From Hamadaea flava (GTDB lineage: Bacteria; Actinomycetota; Actinomycetes; Mycobacteriales; Micromonosporaceae), in NCBI RefSeq assembly GCF_024172085.1, contig NZ_JAMZDZ010000001.1:3906001-3970000 (forward strand): a stretch of DNA of 64,000 nucleotides. The letters are read 5' to 3'. The notes below the pieces were generated by a model that saw nothing but the letters and a program-made list of their open reading frames with translations, made no database searches and was not told where the DNA came from. Position numbers and translations under genes: made by a program. Below, piece after piece: positions 43,799 to 52,388 of this stretch (position 1 is the first letter of the stretch; each line of letters starts with the position of its first letter).

Positions 43799-44399
43799 GC
43801 ATCGCTGCCTGGGCCACCGGCCCGGCCGCCACGACGACGCGTGCATGCACGGACCGTGTGGCTACTGCGGCACCGACCTGCAGACCACCGCCTCCGGCGA
43901 ATGCCGATCGTGCCTGAAGATCGTCTGCGAGCAGTGCGACGCCGGATACGACCCCGACCACGGGCCGATCTGCCGCCCGTGCGCACAACCCGGCAAGGGG
44001 TCTGGCCCGGCCGAGCCGCCGCCGGACAGCTGGCAGCTGCACCGCCTCGTGGTGTTCCTGCTGCCGCTGTCCTGCGGGCATCAGGTCAGCCTGTTCGTCA
44101 ATGGCTGGTACCCGGTCCGGGTCGCGTGCTGCGACCGGCTCGGCGGCACCATCCGGGGCGGTGTCTACGTCGCGTACGCATCCGACGTGGACTACGTGCA
44201 GGTGATCAGCGAGCGGTACGAGTACCGGCCGCCCGGCACCCCGCCCGAGCCCTCCGAGGTACGCGGCCGGTGGCCTCGCACCGACGACCCCTACCGCTCG
44301 CCGCACCCCGGCGGCGGGTCCAGCACGGGACGCTACCCCGCTCGCGTCGGCGCCACTTGGAGCTTCGACGGCTCCATCGCGCCGGCCACGCCGAGCTGA
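43788..44399 (+). CDS. Double zinc-ribbon hypothetical protein
   Basis: The start ATG 43788 overlaps the previous gene by 11 bp. The 203-residue product begins with HGPCGYCGTD, GECRSCLKIVCEQCD and ICRPCA, enough Cys pairs for two zinc sites in the first 75 residues, followed by LSCGHQVSLFVNGWYPVRVACC. The C-terminus is Pro/Arg-rich and disordered. The downstream terminator ends the operon here. Confidence 0.55.
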   Translation: MTSRHRCLGHRPGRHDDACMHGPCGYCGTDLQTTASGECRSCLKIVCEQCDAGYDPDHGPICRPCAQPGKGSGPAEPPPDSWQLHRLVVFLLPLSCGHQVSLFVNGWYPVRVACCDRLGGTIRGGVYVAYASDVDYVQVISERYEYRPPGTPPEPSEVRGRWPRTDDPYRSPHPGGGSSTGRYPARVGATWSFDGSIAPATPS

Positions 44400-44455
44400 C
44401 CTTCCCGCACCGCACCACCGGAAACGCTGCCCGACCGAGGGCGGCAGATGCACGA

Positions 44456-44485
44456 AAGACGGCCCGCCAGAAGGCGGGCCGTCTT
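44456..44485 (+). terminator. Intrinsic-type terminator of the 41.1-44.4 kb operon
   Basis: A perfect 13-bp stem (AAGACGGCCCGCC / GGCGGGCCGTCTT, loop AGAA) lies 57 bp after the stop at 44399. Confidence 0.75.
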
Positions 44486-44496
44486 CACATCCAGGA

Positions 44497-44534
44497 CCCG
44501 GGACGCACCGCCTAGACAACGTTCGCGTCCCGGG
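44497..44534 (+). promoter_or_regulatory. Inverted repeat in the leader of the GGDEF gene
   Basis: CCCGGGACGC (44497-44506) and GCGTCCCGGG (44525-44534) are perfect 10-bp arms around an 18-nt loop, just before the ribosome-binding site GGAGGAG at 44549-44555. It may be an operator or an mRNA structure. Confidence 0.45.
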
Positions 44535-44559
44535 CTCCAACTCTCATTGGAGGAGTCCA

Positions 44560-45282
44560 GTGTTCACCACGCTCTTGGTGATCGCCAGCATCTACACGGC
44601 GGTCACCTTCCTCGCCGGAGCCATCATCGGCTCCGCGCTCGCGTCACTCGGTGCCTGGCGCATCGTCGGCCGGATGCGCGCCGAGTTGGCTGACGCCGCC
44701 TGGCAGCTGGCCCACGACCCGCTGACCGGCCTCTACAACCGGAACGGCCTGCGTACCGCCCACGCCGCCTTCGCCGCCGCCCACCCCGGGCAGCCGGTCG
44801 TGGCCGTCCTGATCGACCTGGACAGGTTCAAGGAGATCAACGACGATCACGGGCACAGCACCGGCGACGAGGTGCTGATCGAGGTCGCCGACCGGCTCAC
44901 GCCCATCGCCGCCTTCTACGGCGGCGACATCGCCCGGCACGCGGGCGACGAGTACGCCGCCCTGTTCCCCGTCCGCCAGCACGGCATCTCCCAGCTCGCC
45001 GACGACCTGCTGTCGGCCATAGCCGCGCCGATCGAAGTCCAGGCCGACACCGGCCCCGTCGTCGTCGCCCTCACCGCCAGCATCGGCATCGCCGTGGTCG
45101 ACAGCACGGACCCGTTCGAGGAGGTCGCGCTGCACCGCGCCGACACCGCCATGTACCACGCCAAGCGCGGCGGCCGGAACCAGCACGTGCTCTACACCCC
45201 GGGCATGACCATGCCGCCTAGCGAGGCCCGTCGCGGGCTGCGACTGCGCGACCTCCACCAGCAGCGGGGGGTGACCGCGTGA
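44560..45282 (+). CDS. Membrane-anchored GGDEF-domain protein (AGDEY variant)
   Basis: GTG 44560 follows GGAGGAG. The 240 residues contain one membrane helix (about 5-35) and a full GGDEF domain: DPLTGLYNRNG, IDLDRFKEINDDHGH, GDEVLIEVADRL and HAGDEYAAL at the active loop. The canonical GGDEF is AGDEY here; AGDEF-type variants can be active, but Tyr for Phe makes this uncertain. No RxxD inhibitory site precedes the loop. Diguanylate cyclases on mobile elements can alter host adhesion or motility. It is coupled to the next gene by a 4-bp overlap and sits behind a terminator. Confidence 0.82.
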   Translation: MFTTLLVIASIYTAVTFLAGAIIGSALASLGAWRIVGRMRAELADAAWQLAHDPLTGLYNRNGLRTAHAAFAAAHPGQPVVAVLIDLDRFKEINDDHGHSTGDEVLIEVADRLTPIAAFYGGDIARHAGDEYAALFPVRQHGISQLADDLLSAIAAPIEVQADTGPVVVALTASIGIAVVDSTDPFEEVALHRADTAMYHAKRGGRNQHVLYTPGMTMPPSEARRGLRLRDLHQQRGVTA

Positions 45283-46571
45283 CCGGCCCTCGTGAGGAAA
45301 TGGCATGCGCCACCTGCCTGACCCCGCTCAACGTTCTCGATGACCAGTACATCCACCCCCTGTACCGCGACAACGACGGACACCCTCCGGTACCCGTCCC
45401 AACCAGCCAGCTCGACACGGTCAACCGGACCTGTGACTTCTGCGGCGACCAGTACCCGATGTGGACACTACTCGGTGGCAACGTCAGAGTGCTGGCGACC
45501 AGCAGCCAAACCGGCCTGGTACAGGACATGGGCGAGACTTGGGCTGCCTGCGTACCGTGCATGGCAGACCTCGACGCCGGTCGGGCGATGAAGGTGGCCG
45601 ACCGCGCGGTACGACGCATGCGCGTGCACGACATTCCCCTCGCCCATGCCGAGACCGCTAAGCTCCACCAGGCGTTCCTGCGCCAGCGGCTACCCGGCCG
45701 CGTCCTGCTCACCACCACCGCCTGGCCAGAGCTCGACGTCAGCCCCCGTGACCTGCCGAAAGTCCGCGACCGGCTGGCGTCGTTCTACCGCGGCCCCGAT
45801 GAGCTGCCGACAACTCTTCGCATCAGCAACGTGCGAAGGCAGCTTGCAGACAGTCTCGACCGTGCCCGGCTGTACTGGATCGATGACAACTTCACCGAGC
45901 TGGCCGAACACGCCGCCTCGCAGATGCCGGCGGTCACCGCCAGCAAAGACCTCGCACCCTGCGACGATGGACTACTCGTCTGGACCCGTCCGGCGACAGC
46001 CCACATGATCACGGCCGCCTCCTGGTCAACACACGACAACGCGATTGAGGCTGTCATCTACCGCGCTATCGGCAGCGGCCTCGAGGACCAACCATTACAA
46101 CACCTGCGCGAACAGGTGGGCTGGCTCGCACCCACGCGCACCTTCCGACTGCGTCACGATCAGCTCATCGACGGCTCGCCCGACGATCGGTCTGCGATCC
46201 TGCTGGTCACCTGGCTACTCATCGCCCAGAAGGCCGCAGAGGACGTACCAGCGGAGATCGACAAGACGATACGCAAGAAGTACGCCCGCGCCCAGCGGGC
46301 CCTGCCCGAAGTACGGATCGTGCGCATCCGCGCCCACACCCAACCAGACGACTCGGCGAAGGTCCCCGGGACCGGCGGCAGCCGGACCTACACCAGCCGG
46401 TTCTGGGTCACCGGCCACTGGCGCAACCAGGCACACGGGCCAGGCCGAACCCTACGCCGCCCCGTCTACATCCATCCGTTTCTACGCGGCCCGGAGGACG
46501 CGCCGATCAAGCTGAGTACCACAGTGCGCATCCTGGATCAGCGCCACGGCGATAAGGCACCAGGCAACTAA
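45279..46571 (+). CDS. Large hypothetical zinc-binding-like protein
   Basis: The 430-residue product begins with ATCLTPLNV, TCDFCGDQY and CVPCMADLD, enough Cys pairs for a zinc ribbon within 90 residues, and continues as a helical soluble protein (IDKTIRKKYARAQRALPEVR, YTSRFWVTGHWRNQAHG). The C-terminal phrase resembles phage/plasmid proteins of unknown role. It is coupled to the GGDEF gene, so both may act together. A strong terminator follows. Confidence 0.55.
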   Translation: MTGPREEMACATCLTPLNVLDDQYIHPLYRDNDGHPPVPVPTSQLDTVNRTCDFCGDQYPMWTLLGGNVRVLATSSQTGLVQDMGETWAACVPCMADLDAGRAMKVADRAVRRMRVHDIPLAHAETAKLHQAFLRQRLPGRVLLTTTAWPELDVSPRDLPKVRDRLASFYRGPDELPTTLRISNVRRQLADSLDRARLYWIDDNFTELAEHAASQMPAVTASKDLAPCDDGLLVWTRPATAHMITAASWSTHDNAIEAVIYRAIGSGLEDQPLQHLREQVGWLAPTRTFRLRHDQLIDGSPDDRSAILLVTWLLIAQKAAEDVPAEIDKTIRKKYARAQRALPEVRIVRIRAHTQPDDSAKVPGTGGSRTYTSRFWVTGHWRNQAHGPGRTLRRPVYIHPFLRGPEDAPIKLSTTVRILDQRHGDKAPGN

Positions 46572-46578
46572 GGATGTC

Positions 46579-46619
46579 CATGCGTGTGGTGGCGGCAGAA
46601 AGCCGCCACCACACGCATG
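46579..46619 (+). terminator. Strong terminator after the GGDEF operon
   Basis: Perfect 18-bp arms (CATGCGTGTGGTGGCGGC and its complement) surround the loop AGAAA, 8 bp after the stop at 46571. It may mark the end of the element's gene set, as genes change character afterwards. Confidence 0.8.
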
Positions 46620-46728
46620 TGATCGCATTTTCGTGTTTGACCAGACCTCTGAGTCCCCGTGGCGGACGAATCGACGAAGTTGCTGTGAGCACTGGTGCCG
46701 CCCGCCTGCGGCGGCGAAGATACCGATC

Positions 46729-47748
46729 ATGCGGTTGCTAGTTCTGGGCGGCACCCTCTTCCTGGGCCGCGCCGTGGTTGAAGCGGCGCTCGGGCGTGGC
46801 TGGTCGGTTACAACGTTCAATCGTGGCCAGTCCGGCGAGGATGTCCCCGGCGTGAGAGTGCTGCGCGGGAATCGCCTGGAGCCCTCCGACCTGCACCGTG
46901 CCGTCGAAGCCGGACCCTGGGATGCGGTCATTGACATGGCGGCCTACGTACCGAAGCAGGTTCTTGCCCTCTCGCGATCCCTGGCTACGGTGAGCCGACG
47001 CTACGCCTTGATCTCCACCGTAAGCGTGTACGAGGGTTGGCCGGCGGAACCCTTGAGCGAAGCTTCGCCAGTGCTCGACTGCCCACCGGACGCGGATGAG
47101 GACTTCGGTCCACCCGATGTCGAGGATGGTCCAACCCGCTACGGCCGCCTCAAGGCAGGCTGCGAGCGTGCCGTCCTTGCCTCGTTCGGCCGTGACCGAA
47201 CCCTGATCATTCGTCCTGGGGTGGTACTGGGGCCGCACGAATACGTGGGACGGCTCCCCTGGTGGTTGCGCCGCGTGGCGGCGGGCGGCCGAGTCGTCGC
47301 ACCGGGAGCGCCCGACCGCACGATCCAACCCGTTGACGTACGCGACACCGCCGAGTTCGTTCTGAACACGCTCGCCGACGACCGCATGGGCATGTTCAAC
47401 GTAGCCGGACCGACGAATCGGGACACCTTCGCGGACCTCCTGGACGCTTGTAAGCGCGCCACCGCCTCGGATGCGGAGTTCGTCTGGTTCCCCGACGACG
47501 TTCTTCTCCGTCGAGGCGTCCGTCAATGGTCTGAATTACCTCTATGGCGGACTCATCCCGGAGTTTGGTGCGTGGATGCCAGCGCAGCCTTTGCAGTCGG
47601 CCTGCGAAGTCGACCTCTCGCCGAAACCGTCGCGGCAACGTGGGCGTGGATGCAGACCGCGCCCACGTTGCTGAACGAGCGATCAGCGGAGATCGGCCTC
47701 ACACGGCAGCATGAAGCCGAGATCCTCGCCTCAGTCGATTACCACTGA
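46729..47748 (+). CDS. NAD(P)-dependent epimerase/dehydratase-like protein
   Basis: The 339-residue protein has the Rossmann start MRLLVLGGTLFLGRAVV (GGTxFxG), an SDR-type middle (YALISTVSVYEG) with the catalytic Tyr-x3-Lys phrase YGRLKAGCE and a substrate-binding half (IIRPGVVLGPHEY, IQPVDVRDTAEFVLNTL). It belongs to the extended SDR group acting on nucleotide sugars or related substrates, but the substrate is not readable. Its 3' end overlaps the convergent XRE gene by 10 bp. No SD is clear; ATG 46729 fits the fold start. Confidence 0.8.
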   Translation: MRLLVLGGTLFLGRAVVEAALGRGWSVTTFNRGQSGEDVPGVRVLRGNRLEPSDLHRAVEAGPWDAVIDMAAYVPKQVLALSRSLATVSRRYALISTVSVYEGWPAEPLSEASPVLDCPPDADEDFGPPDVEDGPTRYGRLKAGCERAVLASFGRDRTLIIRPGVVLGPHEYVGRLPWWLRRVAAGGRVVAPGAPDRTIQPVDVRDTAEFVLNTLADDRMGMFNVAGPTNRDTFADLLDACKRATASDAEFVWFPDDVLLRRGVRQWSELPLWRTHPGVWCVDASAAFAVGLRSRPLAETVAATWAWMQTAPTLLNERSAEIGLTRQHEAEILASVDYH

Positions 47749-49181
47749 GCGCCAATCGAGCGTTGATCAAACTCCATCGACCAACTCTCGATCCGCGATC
47801 CGAGTTGACGGGCATGGCGATCGGTCGTGTAACCCGTGCGCAGTTGCCTGACAGTCGAATCAACACGTCCGGTGATCGTCGAGATGCGCCGCCCGTTCTC
47901 CAACCCGAACACTGGCTCAAAGGCCGCTTCCGCAGCCTCCAGGTCGCGCGACATTACACAGGCGGTCGCTAGATCGACCTGGGCACCCGTGAGCGGTGCC
48001 CATGGCCGCAACACCTGCGGGAGGGCCTCATACCCGGCAATCGCGGCTTCGAGATGAGGGCGCGCCGCGGCACCGTCTTCGAGGTGCAGCCAGGCGGCGC
48101 CAGCACATGCCGAAGCTCTCGCGGAGTCAAAGCCGAACTCGCCTGCGATCTGGTCGTGCAGCAAGCTGCCGAAGTCTGCGCCCGCTAGACAGCGTTGCGC
48201 CTCGTCCAGCGCGGCCTCGGTCCCACCGCGGTCGCCCAGAAGAGCACACGAACGCGCTTTGATGTGCAAAATGCGAAATAGTTCCTTCTTGCTGGAGGTC
48301 AGCCGACGCGCCCTTTCGATCTCAACAAGGGCCTGCTTCGGGCGATTCTGCCAATTGAACAACGTGGCAACGAGGCCGAAAGACCAAGCCTCGGCTTCGG
48401 TATGCCCTGAAAGGCCAGCGAGTGTCCGGGCGCCCTGGGCAAGGCGCAGCGCACCGCTTGGACGACCGAGGTCAAACGCTGCGGAGGCCATCAACAGGCC
48501 GTTCAGAGCCGAAAGCAGGTATAGGTCGGCCAGGTTGTCTGGACGCTTCGTGCGGGTGGCCTGCTCGAACGCGACATCCCGGAGGTTTCTGGCGCGGTTA
48601 AACGTCCGCCATCGGTCCTGGCTCGCGTACTCCTGTGCAATGTCCGACGCTCTGCTGAACAGGTCATCCGTGGACTGCGCATCCAAGCCCGCCGCAGCCG
48701 CTGACGCGAAGATCAACGCCTGATCGGCGGATTGGTCGATGGACCACTCAAGCTCATCCTGTCCGAACGGGAAGCCCCGATCGTATTCATCGGGGCGTCC
48801 GGCGAGAGGCCCAACGCCTTGGCGTTGCGAGGAATCCGGCTCCTCGCCAAGCGTTTGTTGATCCGCCTTGGGGGCGGAGGCTGACCGGTCGATGTATAGA
48901 CCGAGCGACGGTTCATCCGACTTGAGGACCGCGCACAGCGCGCGACGGTAGTCCTCGTTAGGCCATCGAATCTCGCCCCGTTCGAGCGTACCGATGGTCT
49001 TCTCGGTCATGCCGGCCCAACGGGGCCGTCGTCCCTGTGCTTCGTATCGTCTTTCGAGTTCGGCGTTGCAGGCGTCAGCCAGTTCCTGGCGCGACATCGG
49101 GCGTCGTGACCCCGAAGGTGAGAGCGTTGCCTTGCGGGCGGATCTCAGCTGGTCGTTCGGCGTCGCCGTGGAGTCGGTCAT
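47739..49181 (-). CDS. XRE regulator with C-terminal TPR-like domain (copy 2)
   Basis: The 480-residue protein has an N-terminal HTH whose phrase MSRQELADACNAELE...TEKTIGTLERGEIRWPN...YRRALCAVLK matches the protein at 49744 (copy 1). The rest is a helical TPR-like repeat region, as in actinomycete regulators that sense peptides or proteins. It overlaps the flavoprotein gene by 4 bp, so the operon runs copy 1, flavoprotein, copy 2. The convergent epimerase overlaps by 10 bp at the 3' ends. Confidence 0.8.
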   Translation of the reverse strand: MTDSTATPNDQLRSARKATLSPSGSRRPMSRQELADACNAELERRYEAQGRRPRWAGMTEKTIGTLERGEIRWPNEDYRRALCAVLKSDEPSLGLYIDRSASAPKADQQTLGEEPDSSQRQGVGPLAGRPDEYDRGFPFGQDELEWSIDQSADQALIFASAAAAGLDAQSTDDLFSRASDIAQEYASQDRWRTFNRARNLRDVAFEQATRTKRPDNLADLYLLSALNGLLMASAAFDLGRPSGALRLAQGARTLAGLSGHTEAEAWSFGLVATLFNWQNRPKQALVEIERARRLTSSKKELFRILHIKARSCALLGDRGGTEAALDEAQRCLAGADFGSLLHDQIAGEFGFDSARASACAGAAWLHLEDGAAARPHLEAAIAGYEALPQVLRPWAPLTGAQVDLATACVMSRDLEAAEAAFEPVFGLENGRRISTITGRVDSTVRQLRTGYTTDRHARQLGSRIESWSMEFDQRSIGAQW

Positions 49182-49747
49182 GGGTTCCGTACCTCAGTGC
49201 CGTTGGCGTGTGTTGCTGCGACGTCGAATGCCAGTTGCCACGGGAACTGCTGCTGGCGCTTGCTGCCTGTCCCTGGTTCGTGTGGCTCCCATTGATCGTT
49301 TGCGCCGAGAACGTAAACGCCCTCAGCCTCGAGCGCTCGTAGCGCATTTCGGTACGGCGCGCGTCGCGCCAGAGCCGTGTTGACGAATGGGACGAGGACG
49401 GTCGGCAGGCCCAAGCCCACAAGTTCGGCGACGACCGTCAAGGCATAGTTGTCAGCGACTCCGGCAGCCAGCTTGTTCACCGTGTTGTACGTAGCCGGAG
49501 CAATGATGATCGCGTCTGCCTTACGCACCGTCCGCGTCTTGCCGGGATCGGCGGCCTGTTCGAAGCCACTCCTCGGCGCGGCGCCGGTCAGTTCCTCGAC
49601 CTTGCTGACGTCTAGGAACGGAACGGCGCTGGGCGTCGCCGTTACTGAGGCAGACCAGCCCGCCCCCTGTGCGATGCTGATGAGCACGCCGATGTCGGCA
49701 GCAGGTGCAGCGCCGCAAGGGACCAAGAGCAGATGGTGGCTGGTCAT
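49178..49747 (-). CDS. HFCD-family flavoprotein
   Basis: ATG 49747 overlaps the stop of XRE copy 1 by 4 bp. The 189 residues begin with LLLVPCGAAPAADIGVLI and contain PATYNTVNKLAAGVADNYAL, the PxxxNT...K.A.GxADN signature of FMN-binding cysteine decarboxylases (Dfp/CoaC, EpiD, LanD). Proteins of this family decarboxylate phosphopantothenoylcysteine or C-terminal peptide cysteines. Pairing with two XRE regulators is a recurrent actinomycete gene arrangement, and the substrate is unknown. A chromosomal CoaBC should exist elsewhere. Confidence 0.8.
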   Translation of the reverse strand: MTSHHLLLVPCGAAPAADIGVLISIAQGAGWSASVTATPSAVPFLDVSKVEELTGAAPRSGFEQAADPGKTRTVRKADAIIIAPATYNTVNKLAAGVADNYALTVVAELVGLGLPTVLVPFVNTALARRAPYRNALRALEAEGVYVLGANDQWEPHEPGTGSKRQQQFPWQLAFDVAATHANGTEVRNP

Positions 49748-51153
49748 AGCGCGAGCCCCGCTGCCGTGGCGAACCGCATCGCATCGGATCGGTCCGAACC
49801 ACGCGAGAGTGTCGCCAGATCGCTCACGACTCGCCGAGCTGCGGGGCGGGTGCGGACCTCTTGGGGGGCCAAGCTGTACGCGGCCCGCAACGCGGAGAGG
49901 GCCTGCGGATGCCGTCCCCATTGCGTGTATGCCTGGGCGACGTCCAGGTGAAGTGAGACTTTTCGTTCGGTGAGCGGAACGCGGTCGAGACTCACCTTGC
50001 GAGCGATGGCGATCGCCGTGCCGGCGTCGCCGAGCGTGAGAGCGATGTTTACCCGGTGCAGGAGGACGTTCTGAGGACCGAAGCCGGTCCATTGGTGATT
50101 GCCGTCGTCGCCGAGACGCCGGGCGGCTCGCTGGCCTTCGTCGAGAAGGGTTGAGGCGGTTTCACGATCGTTGAGTCGCGCTGCGGCGACCGCGGCCCGC
50201 AGAACGAGGGCTCCGTAGACAGACGTAGCGTCCGGTGAGGTTAGGCCGTCATCGCTGTCGAGCTGCTGGGCAGCTTGCTGGGCGACGCTGACGGCGTGGC
50301 TAGTGTGGCCGTTGCTGGCCAGCGAGTGGGCCATTATCCGCGCGCTTGCAGCGATGGTAATGGGGTTGCTGCTGGCACGTGCGCTTTGGGCGCTGCGTTC
50401 GGCCGCCAGGAGCGCGAGCGGGTGCTCGCCGTGTTTCAGTAGAAGGCTCGCCACTACGTGATAGGTGGCCGCGCCAATCTCATGAATCTTCGCCAGCTGA
50501 CTCTTGTCTACCTCCTGCTGGGCTGTTGCCAAGTCGGAGAGTAGGGGCGCCAGAAAGGCTGCGAGTTGGGTGTAGTCACATGCTTGGTACAACCGCTTCG
50601 CCTTGCTCGCCTGGCGCAGGAGACGCTCCGCAGACGGCGGGTGGGCAGACTGAGGCTCTACGAGGTTGCCGAGCAGCACGCCAGCAAGTTCGGTCAGCAG
50701 TGATGCGCCGACTGTGGCGGCGGCAATGGGCAGGAATTCTCTACGCCGCACGTCGTGCTCCAGATCGGGGCTTGAGGCGGAGAAGAACGTGTCCGCGCCC
50801 GCGTCGACTGGTCGGTCGATATATAAACCCAGGGTGCGTTCGTCTGCCTTGAGGACCGCGCACAACACCTGGCGGTAGTCCTTGTTCGGCCAGCGGATTT
50901 CGCCTCGTTCCATTGCGCCGATGGTCTTCTCAGTCAAGCCCGCCCATCGCGGTCCGCTTCCGACCTTGACGCGCGTCTTCGCAAGCTCGGCGTTGCAGGC
51001 GTCGGCCAACTCCTGGCGCGACATCGGACGTCCTGAGCCAGATGGGGACAGCAGCGACTTGCGTGCCGCCGTTAGGCGGGTGTTGGGAACGATCTCCCTT
51101 CCCACTACTGGCCCCCAAGATCGATTATTGTCCTTGCGCCCGGCGTCCGACAT
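49744..51153 (-). CDS. XRE regulator with C-terminal TPR-like domain (copy 1)
   Basis: The 469-residue protein opens with a Cro/C1-type HTH (about residues 40-105, MSRQELADACNAELAKT, TEKTIGAMERGEIRWPN) and ends with a long TPR-like region (about 150-460). Residues 105-125 (LYIDRPVDA) repeat the linker of copy 2. Together with the flavoprotein and copy 2 it forms a coupled minus-strand operon. Copies 1 and 2 clearly derive from one ancestor; their divergence suggests different ligands. Confidence 0.8.
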   Translation of the reverse strand: MSDAGRKDNNRSWGPVVGREIVPNTRLTAARKSLLSPSGSGRPMSRQELADACNAELAKTRVKVGSGPRWAGLTEKTIGAMERGEIRWPNKDYRQVLCAVLKADERTLGLYIDRPVDAGADTFFSASSPDLEHDVRRREFLPIAAATVGASLLTELAGVLLGNLVEPQSAHPPSAERLLRQASKAKRLYQACDYTQLAAFLAPLLSDLATAQQEVDKSQLAKIHEIGAATYHVVASLLLKHGEHPLALLAAERSAQSARASSNPITIAASARIMAHSLASNGHTSHAVSVAQQAAQQLDSDDGLTSPDATSVYGALVLRAAVAAARLNDRETASTLLDEGQRAARRLGDDGNHQWTGFGPQNVLLHRVNIALTLGDAGTAIAIARKVSLDRVPLTERKVSLHLDVAQAYTQWGRHPQALSALRAAYSLAPQEVRTRPAARRVVSDLATLSRGSDRSDAMRFATAAGLAL

Positions 51154-51319
51154 GGCCCCTGAACTGATGTGCCTATATGGTCCCAGCGCACCTCAGCCGG
51201 TTCAAGCACGGGATCAACGCCCGTACCTGCGTGCCGTCGATGGATGCGTCAGCGTTGGCGGATGTCGAGTTGACGACGGGCCGCCAGACCCATGTGCGGG
51301 CCTGGCGGCCAACGGTGGC

Positions 51320-51520
51320 TTACAGGTCGAATTCGCCGTCCCGTACCCCTTCCACGAACGCCGACCATTCACCTGGAGTGAAGACCAGGATGCCGCCGTC
51401 GGGGTTCTTCGAGTCGCGGACACCGATCTGCCGATCAGTGCTGGTAGCGACTTCGACGCAGTTGTCGGCGCCACCGCTGCGGGTGGACTTGCGCCAGGGA
51501 CCGAACTGCCGTTCATCCAT
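51320..51520 (-). CDS. DUF397 protein
   Basis: The 66-residue product matches DUF397: WRKSTRSGGADNCVEVA, then VRDSKNPDGGILVFTPGEWS and AFVEGVRDGEF. DUF397 proteins are small partners of XRE/DUF5753 regulators in actinomycetes, in systems that affect development and antibiotic production. Its start overlaps the XRE gene by 8 bp, as usual for these pairs. Confidence 0.9.
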   Translation of the reverse strand: MDERQFGPWRKSTRSGGADNCVEVATSTDRQIGVRDSKNPDGGILVFTPGEWSAFVEGVRDGEFDL

Positions 51521-52388
51521 TGTGAATCGTTCTCCTGATCTCCTCGGCCGTTGCGGCGAGGTAGTCGAGGCTGTCGCCGGGCGACATGGCTGCCTCCTGC
51601 AACCGGGCGTACAGGTCGAGGTAGCGGTTGACGTCCGTCTCGTCGGTCAGTACGAGGTCATCGGTCACCGTGTCCACGGCGGCTACCACAGGGTCTTGCG
51701 GGTCCGGGTACCGGTAGGTGAAGAACGCCGATCGCGGTACGGCGTGTTGACGGATCTCGACAGCGAGCGGCAGGACCCTGATGGTGATGGTCGGGCGCTC
51801 GTGTCCGACCATCACCAGGTGGTCGAGCTGTTGGGCGATCACCGGTGCGGGGGCTGCGTACCGGCGTACCGCAAGTTCGTCAATGATGACCTCGTAGGTG
51901 GGGCCATCGGGTCGCTCCAGCACGAGTTGGCGGCCGGCGCGGGCTTCGAGTGCTCGGGCGAGGCTGTAGGTCGCCCCGTCCGGGCGGTCCGTCAGAATGC
52001 GCGCCTCGGTGTACGGCTGTATTTGGAGCAGGCCCGGTAGGTACACCATCTGGTACTCGTGGATCTCGCTCGCGCCAGCTTCGAGGTCGGCGTAGAGCGC
52101 TTGGCGGGTTCCCATTTCGGCCGCGAAGGTGGCCCACCATCCGCGTTCCTGAGCGTCGCGGGCGATCGTCATGAGCTGCTCTGCCCGGTGCTCGCCCACC
52201 ATGAACAGTCGAAGGACCTTCGCGACCAGTTCGAGGTTGGGAACGACGCGGCCGTTTTCGAGCTCCGAGATGCGCTGACGCGAGACGCCTATCTCGGTGG
52301 CGACGCGAGCGGATGAGTATCCGCGTTCGTCGCGTAGCCGGATCAGCTCGGCGGCGAGCCTTCGGCGGCGCACGAGCGGGCTGATCAC
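51513..52388 (-). CDS. XRE regulator with DUF5753 domain (WhiJ-like)
   Basis: GTG 52388 has GGAGGTG 5 nt upstream. The 291 residues comprise an N-terminal HTH (YSSARVATEIGVSRQRISEL) and the DUF5753 domain (about 95-275), including QMVYLPGLLQIQPYTEARI. It is paired with DUF397. In Streptomyces the WhiJ/DUF397 modules link regulators with small partners that control morphological and metabolic genes. Confidence 0.88.
   Translation of the reverse strand: MISPLVRRRRLAAELIRLRDERGYSSARVATEIGVSRQRISELENGRVVPNLELVAKVLRLFMVGEHRAEQLMTIARDAQERGWWATFAAEMGTRQALYADLEAGASEIHEYQMVYLPGLLQIQPYTEARILTDRPDGATYSLARALEARAGRQLVLERPDGPTYEVIIDELAVRRYAAPAPVIAQQLDHLVMVGHERPTITIRVLPLAVEIRQHAVPRSAFFTYRYPDPQDPVVAAVDTVTDDLVLTDETDVNRYLDLYARLQEAAMSPGDSLDYLAATAEEIRRTIHNG

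Noticed and set aside
44486-44559. Possible c-di-GMP (GEMM) riboswitch before the GGDEF gene because of a GGGACGC phrase
   Set aside because: The rest of the GEMM consensus, including its paired stems and tetraloop, is missing; only a simple inverted repeat is present.
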